64,000 nt of DNA, from the NCBI GenBank assembly GCA_019843655.1, contig JACDQD010000002.1, positions 38,285,413 to 38,349,412 of the forward strand, written 5' to 3'. The first letter of the stretch is position 1. The number at the start of each line of letters is the position of its first letter. Both the position numbers and the translations under genes were made by a program. This document shows, one piece after another, positions 11,768 to 22,757 of this stretch. The notes under the pieces were generated by a model. The model was not told the origin of the DNA and did not search any database. It saw only the letters and a list, made by a program, of their open reading frames with translations. The DNA comes from Lethocerus indicus (taxonomy: Eukaryota > Arthropoda > Insecta > Hemiptera > Belostomatidae).

Positions 11768-12023
11768 TCAGAAGGGCGGTCGGAAACCCGAGTGGTAGTA
11801 TGACTCATAACATCAACATAGAGATTTGACAAAGCCCTTTGTTAAGAAGAACGTTATATTGTAAGGCGGGCAGGAGCCGGCAGTCAGTCTGATTCAGAGC
11901 TTGAGACCGGACGGGTGCTGTAAGAAGCCTTTTCATCTGTATCATTTTGTAGATCAAATAAATCGTGTTTTAATTGAAATAACCGTTTTTAAAAACACTA
12001 TTCTTTCACTGAGAAAAATAACT
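11766..12023 (+). repeat. 5' LTR (258 bp)
   Basis: The 5' LTR runs from AGTCAGAAGGGCGGTCGG to CTGAGAAAAATAACT. It contains a possible polyadenylation signal, AATAAA, near 11958. Compared with the 3' LTR it differs only by insertions (one G, four bases GGGC, one A, one A). Confidence 0.93.
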
Positions 12024-12040
12024 GGTGCCGAAACCCGGGA
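12023..12040 (+). promoter_or_regulatory. Primer binding site
   Basis: TGGTGCCGAAACCCGGGA sits at the LTR boundary, its first T shared with the LTR end. The TGG start pairs with a tRNA 3' CCA. I do not assign the tRNA. Confidence 0.75.
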
Positions 12041-12140
12041 AGTATTAGTGCGATCGGGAAAATTTTTTTTCCTTCTTTCTTTCTGCTTTTTCTTTCGTTT
12101 CTCTTCCTTGCGCGTGGTTCTACCGTTTGGCAGCAAAACT

Positions 12141-13016
12141 ATGGCGAAATCGCCCGACCAGGCCACAATGGACGCAGCCACGACGGCGGCATGGATGGCC
12201 GCACAGAATCATAGGACATCCTATCTGGCGGTGCGAATAGGTAACCTGTGGCCGTTCGAGGGCCAGGCCCGCGACCTCACCGAGTGGTTGGAGAAGGCGG
12301 ACGGCCTTCATAAAGAAATTTTTGACGGCAGGCTGCCGCCAGAACTATGCACACCACTAGTAGAGGACCTCGTGGGGCGGATCGACAGGTCCGTCTTACG
12401 GGAGATCGGGTTGCGGGTCCAGCAGCCCTGGGTTGAGGTCCGGAACCGGCTGAAGGAACACTACGCCGGGTCGAGGGCCTCGATCTGGAGACGGTGGGCA
12501 AAAATTGTAAAGATGGAGCGTGAAACAGGGGAGAGCCACCTAGCGTACGCCGTCAGGGTGATGGAAGAGGTGAGGCCCGCGCTGGAAGAGGTCGGATCGG
12601 CAGTGGAAGAGACGGAGCGGCGCGACCAGTCGCAACTAGTACTATTGGAGCTCGTTAAACAAATGTTGGCCAACGGGGTGACACACGTTGGCCAAATCAA
12701 TTAGGGCGACACCCGCAGGTCGCACAGGGTTCAACGAAGCCTTAGAGGCCATAAGGGCCGAAAATGAAGAGAGGCGTTGCTGGACGGAAGTGACATCAAG
12801 GCGCGACCGACAACGCCAGACGAAACCGGCCCGGTTCGAGAGGCGGACCACCCCGTCCTACAAAGAGGAACGCACACCGGAGCGGGCTCTGACCAAGATC
12901 CCGAAGCCTCCCCGGAACCCCAACTATCGGCCGCAGGACAGACTGCGGAAGCAGCAGCGACCCCAGGTGTGCTGGGAGTGCGCGGAAGAGGGCATTTCGC
13001 CCGGGAGTGCCCCTAT
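12141..13016 (+). pseudogene. gag of the Ty3/gypsy element, frameshifted
   Basis: The ATG at 12141 opens 187 codons to a stop at 12702-12704. The product is a capsid-like protein with an aromatic-rich start (IGNLWPFEGQARDLTEWLEK) typical of arthropod gypsy gag. After a frame change the sequence continues basic and Arg/Pro-rich to a CCHC zinc knuckle near 12970-13010. There CWECAEEG lies in one frame and HFARECP in another, as if one G were missing. Gag would package element RNA in virus-like particles. This copy cannot make the full protein as read. Confidence 0.8.
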
Positions 13017-13333
13017 ATGATGAGGTCGCGGTTCCGGCAGCCTGTCTCCTACGCGGCCGCGACCAAGGGCGAACTGATGGACTGCTCCGCGACGCGACGT
13101 CACAGTAGAAAACGGGATAACTCGAATTATGTTTTAAAAGATGTTGAGTTCCCTATTTTAGGTTCATCGAGTGAAGAGGGCTCCGAGCGGAGGTACCGGC
13201 CGCAGAGGATCACTGGGCGCGGATCACAGCGCTTTCGTCGCAGTCGTCGTCGAGCTCGGACGACGACAGGAAGTCAAAGAAGGGACGAGGAAACGGCGCC
13301 CGGAATCCAGCGGGAGACGCCACTCCAGCTGAG

Positions 13334-13800
13334 GTGAGTGGTCTCGGCATACGGGCAGCGGACACCGGGGTAACGGGCTTCACCCGGGAGTGTGCGCGAC
13401 CAGGCTTGCTGCCCGTAATATTCATTAAGTCCTGGGGATTGTGGGCCCTCTTAGATACGGGGTCCGACTCGACGTTGATCTCGCCTGCGGCGTGCAGGAG
13501 ATTCCGGGGGACCACATCAGGGGACCCATGTAATTGTACGGTCAGGACCGTGACCGGAGTGGAACGACTGTTGGGCGAGACAAAGATTCCACTCCGGAAA
13601 CTGACCGGTAAATCGGGAACAGCCGCGGTACACGTCGCGAGGTTGCCCAGTAGAAAATACGACATGATAATCGGTTGCGACGTTATTGAGAGGGTAAACG
13701 GGGAACAGCGACTGACAAACGGCTGCTGGACGGTAACCCTGGGCAACCGTCGTTACAGCGCGAAGCGTGGGACGCAGGGACGCGGACATGTCGCGGTCAC
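13334..13800 (+). pseudogene. pol protease domain
   Basis: The aspartic protease signature LLDTGSDSTLIS has its catalytic Asp codon at 13454. A later segment (YDMIIGCDVI, near 13657) fits the ILG-type C-terminal part of retroviral-type proteases. The frame is open from before 13334 to 14311 and leads straight into reverse transcriptase. The domain looks intact, but the polyprotein around it is broken. Confidence 0.85.
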
Positions 13801-13899
13801 ATCGGTCGAGAGCGCTCAGACCACGCGCGAAAAATTATCGCGGAAAATTAAAGACCGGTATGGTGATACATTCTACAAAGAAGGGGAACCGTTAACGGC

Positions 13900-14580
13900 A
13901 ACGGGTAGAGTCCGGCATACCATTGATCTGGAAGGCACAAAACCGGTGTATGTTAAACCGCGTAGGTACCCACAGGCGATGAGAGAGATAATCGCGGAGC
14001 ACATCAAAGAAATGATGGAGCAAGGCATTATACGGCGATCGACGTCGTCGTTTTGCAGCCCCCTGTGGGTAGTCCCCAAGAAACTAGGGGCAGACGGCGT
14101 ACAAAAATACCGAGTTGTGGTAGATTATAGAGAATTGAATAGTAGGACTAGGCTGGAAAGGTACCCGCTGCCCCGCTTGGAAGAGATGTTGGACCGAATG
14201 GCGGGCGCTCAAGTGTTCAGCACGCTCGATCTGAAGTCCGGGTATCACCAGATACGTATGCATCCGGAGGATGTGGAAAACGGCCTTCAGTTTCGAGCGC
14301 GGACACTATGAGTTCTTACGGATGCCATTCGCTAAAGAATGCCCCAGCGACCTTCCAACGATTGATGGATGAATTCCTCGAAGGATTAGATGAGGTGTGT
14401 CCAGATATACATGGACGACATCGTGGTCTTCAGTAAGACGCTGAAAGACCACGAACGCCACCTCGGGAAGCTATTCGAGAGAATTAGAGAATTTGGATTG
14501 AAGGTCGCAGCCGACAAAACGACGTTGGCAGTAGACCAGATCAAATTTATGGGACACGAGATTACGGCCACGGAGTGAGT
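13900..14580 (+). pseudogene. pol reverse transcriptase domain, frameshifted
   Basis: In order I see the fingers motif SPLWVVPKK (about 14058), YRVVVDYRELN (about 14110), FSTLDLKSGYHQI (about 14217) and, after a frame break near 14305-14395, the catalytic IYMDDIVVFSKT with YMDD at 14408-14419. Then comes FMGHEIT near 14548, the end of the palm/thumb. All residues needed for catalysis are present but distributed over at least two frames. The family is Ty3/gypsy. Confidence 0.9.
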
Positions 14581-14629
14581 CCGAATGCGGAAAAGATCAG
14601 AGCTATAAGGAAATGCCGGTACCCAAGAA

Positions 14630-15210
14630 CGTTAAAGAGGTCCGGACGTTCTTGGGTATGGTAGGATATTATCGGCGATTTATCCGGTCGTTCGCCCACA
14701 TTACGGAGCCCTTGACGGCGATGCTGAAAAGGGAAGGAGTTCAGCATCACCGCAAGAGTCCTGGATGCGGTTGAACGATGTAAGGAGGCCCTTTGCTCTG
14801 CCCCGTCTTGAAATTCCCCGACTTCGAACAGCAGTTCGTAATAACGACCGACGCGAGTCAGGAAGCGATAGGCGCGGTCCTCTCCCAGCCGGAAGAGGAC
14901 GGAGATAGGCCGATCGCATTCGCGGAGTCGGAAGTTAACGCCCGCAGAGCGGAATTATAGTACGATAGAACGCGAACTGCTGGGAGTCGTATGGGGAATA
15001 GAACAATTCAGGCCGTACGTGTTTGGGAGATCGTTCGCGGTCGGACGGACCATAAGCCGTTAGTCTGGGTTGACAAACTGAAGGAGACGTCTGCGCGTAT
15101 CACGAAGTGGAAAGAGCGGCTAGCCGCGTACGACTTCGTGATATCGCACACCAAGGGTTCGGAGAACGTGGTGGCAGACTGTCTCTCCAGGAATGTCAAC
15201 GCCGGAGCGG
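14630..15210 (+). pseudogene. pol RNase H domain, frameshifted
   Basis: A connection segment (VRTFLGMVGYYRRFI, about 14640-14687) leads to FVITTDASQEAIGAVLSQ (about 14836), whose TDAS supplies the first acidic residue. A glutamate follows in a TIERELLGVVW-type motif (about 14964), then RTDHKPLVW (about 15043). HTKGSENVVADCLSR (about 15148) ends the domain. The pieces lie in at least three frames, the last covering 14991-15257. Confidence 0.85.
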
Positions 15211-15689
15211 CGCGGACGACCAGAGGTAGCCGGAGGGAGATACCCCATTCGCCCTGAGATACCTAAGAGACGGGGCATTTAGCGATAGAGGTCTAGGGAC
15301 GACCGTAGAGACCACCCGCCACCCCGGAAGAGCCAGAATCTGACCTTCCGTCAGGAGTGACTCGACTGTCGCAAATAATCAACGACAAGCGGGATCAGTT
15401 GATCCTAGTGAGCATACAGGGTCGGAAATATTGACAGAGCGCGATCGGTATGCGCATACGCGGACAACGACAGTTCGCGTGGGGACGGACGCGTCAACCG
15501 AGCAGTTGGTGGAAACTCTGCAACAAGTACTTGACCAGGACAGATCGTATCATGCGTATACCGATTCTCGAGTTAGAACAGAGGCTGATTACAGCCTACC
15601 TAGCAGGGCAAATAGGACGGACCGGCCAGCTAATAGTTTGCGACAGGATGGTGGAAACCATAAAATCGGAGACGAGACAATACGGAATA

Positions 15690-16707
15690 GTAAAAAGCTA
15701 CCATACCGGTATCACAAATCATAGGGTGAAAAGGAAACAGTGGACCACTTAAAGAGGGAGTACTACTGGCCCAACATGTTGGGCACAGTCAGAGAAATTA
15801 TCGGTGAGTGTTCGGTGTAAACCGAGTAAAGTACGTAAGGAGACCGCTAGAAGCCCCGCGGATGGTTACACCGACCCCGACAGAGCCGGGTTCGAGAGTC
15901 CAGATGGACGTATTCTTCTGGGATAAGGAAAAGTACCTCACAACGATTGACGAGTACTCACGCCTAGCCTACGCCCGGCGAATTAGAAATAAGACGGCGA
16001 GCGCAATTAGGACGGCGCTGTTAGAACGATTCGCGACGCAAGGAAAACCGAATTTGGTCATTATGGACAAGGGCCGCGAATTTGACAATAAACGTCTCCG
16101 CGATACACTGAAAGAGCTCGATATTGGCTGGCATTATACAACGCCGCGACATCCGCAATCCCACGGTATGATCGAACGCCTGCACGGGACTCGCGGAGCA
16201 TTTAAATTTATTGAAAGTCGGGAAAGGCGTAACGGGAACGAACGCGATGGCTAGAGCCGTCCTAGCCTATAACTACAGCGTACACTCCGCGACGGGTCAG
16301 ACCCCGCACGATTTAAATTTCTATCGGCACGGGCGGGTGTCGGACAAAATTGAGAAGACAAAACGGAAATGACTAACAAGCATAATACAGGGACAGAAGG
16401 AATTTACTCGAAGAGATACGCGTGGGTGATGTGGTCCCGTAAGAACGCCTGCCGGCGCAGGAAAACAGATCCGCGATATCTGGGGCCGTATCGGGTCGCG
16501 CGTTTGTTGAGTAGAAACCGGGTGCGACTTGAGAGGGCCGACAACCCTGCAGGGCGACACGAGACCGCCCACCTCCAGGAGTTGCGGACTCCGCGGAAGA
16601 AGAGAGTGCGGTTCGCGAACGAGACTCAAGTTCGGGAGATAGGTCGGCGATCGAGCTCCGCGGCAATCCGGGAGCGCAAAATATACAGTCCGCGAACGGA
16701 TTCCTGA
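15690..16707 (+). pseudogene. pol integrase, frameshifted
   Basis: A degraded N-terminal zinc-binding part contains LKREYYWPNM (about 15751) and ECSVC near 15808. The catalytic core is in one frame (15808-16254). Its first Asp is at 15907 (VQMDVFF), the second at 16066 (IMDKGREF) and the Glu at 16174 (HGMIERLHG). The second Asp and Glu are exactly 35 residues apart, the D,D35E spacing of retroviral-type integrases. A frame break near 16200 precedes the C-terminal part (16369-16707) with a GPYRV motif near 16483, the GPY/F module. The stop codon ends pol at 16707. Confidence 0.88.
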
Positions 16708-16966
16708 TCCCGATCGCCGGAGAAAAATTGTAAATAGTTAGGGACCCTCGGCGAAGTTTAATATTAGTTTAGTTACCTCTTGTATTTTACTTTTCTTGTG
16801 TGGTTAATTTATTTTATTTTTACAAGCATCGTTCCTGTCACAACGAGCAGAATACAATGGGCCGAGGAGGATTATGGAAGAAACCCTGTCCCTGAACTTT
16901 AGAAATAAGGAAATTGTAAATAAAATTGTAAATAAACCTCAACAGGGTTTGCCAAATCTGGGGAGG
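16708..16966 (+). other. Noncoding 3' region and polypurine tract
   Basis: There is no env-like frame. The last bases before the LTR are TGGGGAGG (16959-16966), a plausible polypurine tract for plus-strand priming. Confidence 0.7.
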
Positions 16967-17215
16967 AGTCAGAAGGGCGTCGGAAACCCGAGTGGTAGTA
17001 TGACTCATAACATCAACATAGAGATTTGACAAAGCCCTTTGTTAAGAAGAACGTTATATTGTAAGGCAGGAGCCGGCAGTCAGTCTGATTCAGAGCTTGA
17101 GACCGGACGGGTGCTGTAAGAAGCCTTTTCATCTGTATCATTTTGTAGATCAAATAAATCGTGTTTTAATTGAAATAACCGTTTTTAAAACACTATTCTT
17201 TCACTGAGAAAATAA

Positions 17216-17217
<2 letters not shown>
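16967..17217 (+). repeat. 3' LTR (251 bp)
   Basis: It is identical to the 5' LTR apart from four deletions totalling 7 bases. It ends AATAACT against a TA repeat that continues to about 17261. Confidence 0.93.
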
Positions 17218-17261
<44 letters not shown>

Positions 17262-17266
<5 letters not shown>

Positions 17267-17853
17267 AAGTATGCTGGTGCAAATTTAAAAATTTTACTAT
17301 AGACCTGAAATTTGTCTGAATTGCTGTAGAAATTTTCTAAATTTTCTTCGAATCGACGAAATGGGGATCTGTATTTTTTTTTTTGTAAAAAAAATTACAA
17401 TTCCCACTTAGTTTCCCTATATATGTTATAGTCCCGTATATATATGGTTTTCCATTGTTGCCGTTTGGAAATTTGTCGAGCGGCGTGTACTGAATTGAAA
17501 ATTTCAATTGAAAAATTTCTTTATTAGACCCGAAAAAGGGGGGATATTTTTGGCGAAAAATGGCCAAAATGAGGATTTTCAGGCCGAAAATGCGCAAAAT
17601 TGTGGCCCAAAAGTGGCTTTCGGACTAAAAAATCACCCAAAAACAATGGTTTTAGGGCCGAAAATGCCGAAAAAAATTGCCTTTCGGAAAATAGAAAAAT
17701 TATTATTTCCAGCGCTTCTTTATACGCAGTCGAGAAGCGAATGGCGCAGATTTCAAATCGTTCCGACGTCAGTTCTTGCGGCAACACGTTGTTTCAACAA
17801 CATCAGTATGATAGACCTGCGACATAGCTGCCGCCGTTATTGTTGTTATTGTT

Positions 17854-17892
<39 letters not shown>

Positions 17893-18347
17893 AGGTCTCT
17901 CTATATAATAGAACAGAATTGTGAAGTTTGCACAGTTCCAATTCGAATAGCGACCTCGGCCAACTCGGTTCAGTAGGTCCACGAGAACTATAGTATAGTA
18001 TATTTATTTCGTGGAAAAGGGGAAAAACTTTTACGGCCACACCAACTTACTACTTTGAACTTATATACCGCACTTGCACTTGGACTTTGTGAGACAGAAC
18101 GGAGTCTCGAACTTTCGGATACTGAACGTAATTACAGACTGTTAACGAGACCAATAGTAGTAATTTATTAATTACTAAATGCATTTAAAAACCTATAAAT
18201 TAACCCCTGGGGGTTGGGGTGGTTTTCACCACCGACACCCAACTGACTCCCACATGCAGAATCGAAACCCACAAGTTATCGTGTGTAAAATAGTTAAATC
18301 AGCAGCTTATGTATTTTTTTCGTAGATTTTTCGTTGCAAATATATAA
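17262..18347. other. Intronic interval with short arrays
   Basis: It includes a small AAAATGGCC/GGCCGAAAATG minisatellite at about 17522-17690, related to the larger arrays, and a (TTG)n tract at 17838-17893. No gene is seen in the rest. Confidence 0.6.
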
Positions 18348-18522
18348 ATTAACGCAAGAACTGGTGGCCGCCACAAAAATTTATATTTTGAGAAATATTA
18401 TTCAACAATGAAAAGACGTTGTTGTCTCAAAATGCCATCGTACTGACCGTAAACTATCGGCTGTCGAATGGCTTGTTTTTCCAATACGTTTGCCGAATTC
18501 ACTCTTCAAGAATTATGGCAAA
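18348..18522 (-). mobile_element. M1 relic, reverse orientation
   Basis: The core GTACTGACCGTAAACTATCG and GGCTGTCGAATGG appear inverted. The outer end ATTAACGCAAGAACTGGT is degraded, and the copy runs into an (AT)n tract. Confidence 0.7.
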
Positions 18523-18855
18523 TATATATATATATATATATAAAATATTGTCTGTATTGAGAAAAGTTGTTTAATTACGAAAATCGTAATTTTTTTAAAA
18601 TGACCCCAATCCAAACTCAGTAACGATAGATAGATGACAGTCTTCAGTAGCGGTGTATATATATATATATATATATAATATACGGGGGTGTCCAAAATCT
18701 CGGTGCAAAATCAATTTTTTTGTTTTTTTTCCACAAATTTCGTGTCTGACGATTTTTAAAAGTTTCAATTTCAAATACATCAAAAGGTCAAAATCGACAT
18801 TTTAATATTGAATTCATTTTATTTTGCCAGAAAAACAAACTTAATTACAATCTAC

Positions 18856-18898
<43 letters not shown>

Positions 18899-18959
18899 GT
18901 TGTTGTTTGGGGCCTGTATGATCCCTATTCACCCCAAGCATTACTTACATAATGACTCT

Positions 18960-19035
<76 letters not shown>

Positions 19036-19217
19036 GTGGCCTCCTGTTACATACATCTCAAGAACGCGTTACACACACACATAATATCTCGCCCGTCAGC
19101 CGCATGACTCACAACAAGAATTGTCCAGCGTTGCCAGCCCACGGTCTGTATCTCCCGGTTTCGCGCCGAGTGAAAGTGAAAACTCGTTTCGCCGTTGCGA
19201 CAGCAGAACTCCTGTTT

Positions 19218-19267
<50 letters not shown>

Positions 19268-19314
19268 ACCCCAAGTTCTTGCCCTACACATAAAAGACCG
19301 TATATATACATATA
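18523..19314. repeat. Cluster of (AT)n and (TTG)n microsatellites
   Basis: (AT)n tracts lie at about 18522-18542, 18656-18676, 18860-18887, 18965-19022 and 19220-19266. (TTG)n stretches follow directly at 18888-18908 and 19022-19038. At 18689-18850 a GGGTGTCCAAAATCTCGGTG start suggests another Tc1/mariner end, unpaired. Confidence 0.8.
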
Positions 19315-19982
19315 TATTGGGTCGGCAACTAAATAATTGCGGATTCTTCCACATCTTCGGCCGAGTCCGTTCATCGTCCTTAGGCCGGGCCATTTATTGG
19401 CAATAAACATATTTCAGCCAACTGTCCTATATATACATGTTTGAAGATGTAATAAAGAGTGCAGAAATGGGAAAAAAATTACGCTGTTTCAATGTCCAGC
19501 GGACAACCGGATATCTCTTGTCGGCCAACTTTGAGCCTGCAGCATTTTTTTTTTTTTTGTCGCACTTTCGCGCCTACCTATTATAATATAGAACGGTGTC
19601 GGTGGCCAATCTATTGGGGTATGTGATGTGACACAGAAGAAGGCCGCAACATGAACACGGCGAAACTTCCGTTTCCGACACTCGAAACGTGGCCGCCGTC
19701 GATGGCCTGCACCGGGAATCGATACCCCACCATTTCAATGAATGGCCGACCGGATATCTTCCTAGACTGGAATTTTTGTAAATACAACTTCCGATTATCT
19801 AACCGAAGAGAATTTCGTACCGGAATTGGCGTACGTCAGGGTAAATCGATCCTGCAGAATTGGGTACAGAATTTTTTTTCCGCTGAAAATTTTCTATAAA
19901 ATTTTACCCGTTACGACGCAATATTATCACGAATAGTACCTCGGAATATATTGCAGGTTCGTGGTCTTTCGCTAGACCGGGG

Positions 19983-20474
19983 TTTCGGCCGCTCGCCATC
20001 TTCAGTAGTCGGTACTGCAGTCGGTACTGCAGTCGGTACTGTAGTCGGTACTGTAGTCAGTACTGTGGTCAGTACTGTGGTCAGTACTGTAGTCGGTACT
20101 GTGGTCGGTACTGTAGTCGGTACTGTGGTCAGTACTGTAGTCGGTACTGTAGTCAGTACTGTGGTCAGTACTGTAGTCGGTACTGTGGTCAGTACTGTAG
20201 TCAGTACTGCGTCAGTACTGTGGTCAGTACTGTAGTCAGTACTGTGGTCAGTACTGTAGTCAGTACTGTGGTCAGTACTGTGGTCAGTACTGTAGTCAGT
20301 ACTGTGGTCAGTACTGTGGTCAGTACTGTGGTCAGTACTGTAGTCAGTACTGCAGCTGGGTACCCAGTCAGTACATGTGAAAGTGACGGGTGGGCAGTGC
20401 AGGGATGCCCGAAAAACGTCAAAGTGCCTCCAACAGTGACTGACACAGCTACTGAAGACGGCGAGCGGCCGAAA
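19983..20474. mobile_element. M4 foldback containing a 12-bp minisatellite
   Basis: The left arm TTTCGGCCGCTCGCCATCTT + CAGTA runs straight into the tandem array. The right arm, GACACAGCTACTGAAGACGG + CGAGCGGCCGAAA, closes the element after about 110 bp of standard M4 centre (AAAACGTCAAAGTGCC). Confidence 0.88.
20010..20350. repeat. 12-bp minisatellite (GTCAGTACTGTR)n inside M4
   Basis: About 28 units of GTCGGTACTGTA, GTCAGTACTGTG and GTCAGTACTGTA are present. Early units have GG after GTC and later units AG, so the array shows a gradient of variants. One unit near 20208 is shortened. Confidence 0.95.
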
Positions 20475-20597
20475 CCCCGGTCTAGCGAAAGACCAAAACA
20501 AGGTCTAGAGGAGACAGAGAAAACCACAGACCTAGGGTATTCCAACCTCGCAGACCACAAAACAGGTATATTAACTCGGAATATGTTTTTATTCCGT

Positions 20598-20764
20598 TTT
20601 CGGCCACTGCCGTCTTCAGTAGCGCTGCGTCAGTCCGTTTCCTGTTAATCGGCCCAATTCTGTGCAGGACAGTGGGCAGTGAGGATGCCGCCCTCCAGGA
20701 CATCCAAAGTGCTGCCAGTGACAGTGATTCCAACGCGGCGCTACTGAAGACGGCGAACGGCCGC
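20598..20764. mobile_element. M4 foldback MITE
   Basis: The left arm TTTTCGGCCACTGCCGTCTT + CAGTAGCGCTGCGT and the right arm GCGGCGCTACTGAAGACGGC + GAACGGCC pair as a hairpin. It lies about 125 bp after the preceding M4, with the shared flank ATTCCAACCTCGCAGACC between them. Confidence 0.85.
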
Positions 20765-21113
20765 AACACCTCGGTCGGCGAAAGACCCGAAAACCTACGG
20801 TTTATAAAAGTTTTCGCGTTTTTTTATAAAAAGCTCCAAACCGACTGAATACAAAATTAACATTTTTCCTATTCGGCGCTATAGCAATTGGGTAATTTTC
20901 AGTTAGGTCCGATTACGCAAATATTACACGGGGTTTTATTGTTTTTTTTTTTTGTATAAATCGGCCATAAAAATTATCGTTACAGGACCGCCTCGTGTTT
21001 CCTCACAAGTCGTTACATAAAACATTATCCATATCCATGTATATTTACATGTGTCTGCCCAATTGAGAATTATGCTAGGAAGTATAAGAGGAAGTTGTAA
21101 TAACCATATTGCG

Positions 21114-21160
<47 letters not shown>

Positions 21161-21268
21161 TATTGTGAAACGTTTATTACGTGCCCCATAACTATTCGTC
21201 GTACCACAAAAAATGCACGACATTAGGGTGGATTTTCCTCAATCCGCAATTATTTAGTTGCCAACCCA

Positions 21269-21270
<2 letters not shown>

Positions 21271-21326
<56 letters not shown>

Positions 21327-21999
21327 TGGCAATGAGGTACTAGATATAATATTTATTCAGAAAGTCTATTATCAATTGCGGTCCTCATTGAGCTATGAGA
21401 TCCAAAAAACGGGTTTATAACGACGAACTTTATGGACGAAGTCATGCGAAGTTTCCGATCGGCACGACCTGAATGGCACGACGCGTGGCCCCGAGGACGG
21501 CCTGAACGGCCTGTAGATCTCCGGGAGAATCTACGGATGTGGTTTTTGGGGGAATTTTTTTTTTTTTTTTAAATTGGATTCTCCAGTCCAATGTCATGCC
21601 AGGACTTCTCCCGGAATAGTCCCGGTAATTCCTGGTAATGTCACGCGGCCGGCTCCTCCGGGTCTCTCTCTTCCATCGCGAAGACTTTGGAGGAGGAGCG
21701 CGGGCGTTGTCATCGGGCCGTACTACTGAAGACGGCGAAAGGCAGAAATGGGAAATTCTCGCAAGAGGCGTACGGCTGACTCACGGAGTGTCGACACGGG
21801 AGAGCGTGATCCGTTCTCGGTGAAAGTGGAATTTCATTTTCAGTTTCATAAATCGCCTTACCCCCTAAAGGCCCTGGCGTTAAGACAGTTCGGTTACGAC
21901 ACGGCCACCCGCCAGCCGGTTAATAATCCCCGGCTCAGGAAGAGCACGCGACTGAAGACCAATCAGACCGTACAACACGGACAATATCACGTATCTCGC
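21271..21999. other. Interval with (AT)n and an M4 right end
   Basis: (AT)n lies at about 21270-21325. A lone TACTACTGAAGACGGCGAAA near 21720 is an M4 right end. The remainder shows no gene. Confidence 0.55.
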
Positions 22000-22657
22000 A
22001 AAATTTCCCCAATTTGTCCCGTATTCGGGGTCGACAGTGGTCCCAAAATGAGAGTTACACTTGCCCCAGGAAAGGAAAGTTGAGGAATCGAAAATTTTGA
22101 AAATTTCTATTCCCCTGATTCGTCTGGGTATTCGGGGTCGACAGTGGTCCCCAAAGTGAGTTACACTTGCCCCCCGAAAAGGAAAATATAAAAATTGAAA
22201 ATTTTGAAAATTTCTGAAAATTTCCTCCGATTCGTCCCGTATTCGGGGTCGACAGTGGTCCCCAAAGTGAGAGTTACACTTGCCCCCGAAAAGGAAAATA
22301 TAAAAATTGAAAATTTTGAAAATTTCTAAAAATTTCCCCGATTCCGTCTCCGTATTCGGGGTCGACAGTGGTCCCAAAAGTGAGAGTCATAATTTGCCCC
22401 CGAAAGGAAAATATAAAAATTGAAAATTTTGAAAATTTCTAAAAATTTACCTGATTCGTCCTGTATTCGGGGTGAACATTGGTCCAAAAGTGAGAGTTAC
22501 ACTGATTTACCCCGAAAAGGAAAATATAAAATTGAAAATTTTGAAAATTTCTGAAAATTTCCTGATTCCGTCCCGTATTCGGGGTCAACAGTAGTTCCAA
22601 AGTTAGTTACACTTGACGCTAAAAGGAAAATATAAAATTGAAAAAGTCATTCAAAAA
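22000..22657 (-). repeat. 109-bp satellite, array 2 (inverted)
   Basis: Six units of TATTCGGGGTCGACAGTGGT, CCCAAAGTGAGAGTTACACT, TGCCCCCGAAAAGG and an A/T-rich middle are present. This is the reverse complement of the array at 10560-11280. It stops at an assembly gap. Confidence 0.92.
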
Positions 22658-22757
22658 NNNNNNNNNNNNNNNNNNNNNNNNNNNNNNNNNNNNNNNNNNN
22701 NNNNNNNNNNNNNNNNNNNNNNNNNNNNNNNNNNNNNNNNNNNNNNNNNNNNNNNNN
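22658..22757. other. Assembly gap of 100 N
   Basis: A run of exactly 100 N, a conventional placeholder for a gap of unknown size, sits at the junction between two satellites. Confidence 1.

Larger units (their letters stand above)
11766..17217 (+). mobile_element. Ty3/gypsy LTR retrotransposon, 5.45 kb
   Basis: This is a near-complete element: 5' LTR, primer site, gag with a zinc knuckle, pol in the order protease, reverse transcriptase, RNase H, integrase (the Ty3/gypsy order), polypurine tract and 3' LTR. LTRs begin AGT and end ACT, and a TATA duplication flanks the element within a TA repeat, both reminiscent of the gypsy group. No env frame lies between the pol stop (16707) and the 3' LTR. 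Many single-base frameshifts break gag and pol, while the two LTRs show no substitutions. The insertion is therefore young, and some breaks may be assembly errors. Confidence 0.93.
19315..21270. mobile_element. Large M3-type element with nested M4 copies
   Basis: It opens TTGGGTCGGCAACTAAATAA then TTGCGGATT. It closes with the inverse, AATCCGCAATTATTTAGTTG then CCAACCCAA. TATATA flanks both ends. The 1.95 kb between is not transposase: it contains two M4 copies, an (AT)n tract (21115-21157) and unrecognised sequence (about 19340-19980 and 20770-21100). It is either an element filled by later insertions or a chance pairing of two solo ends. Confidence 0.55.

Noticed and set aside
16708..16966. 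Envelope gene of the Ty3/gypsy element
   Set aside because: Only about 260 bp separate the pol stop and the 3' LTR, with no suitable frame.
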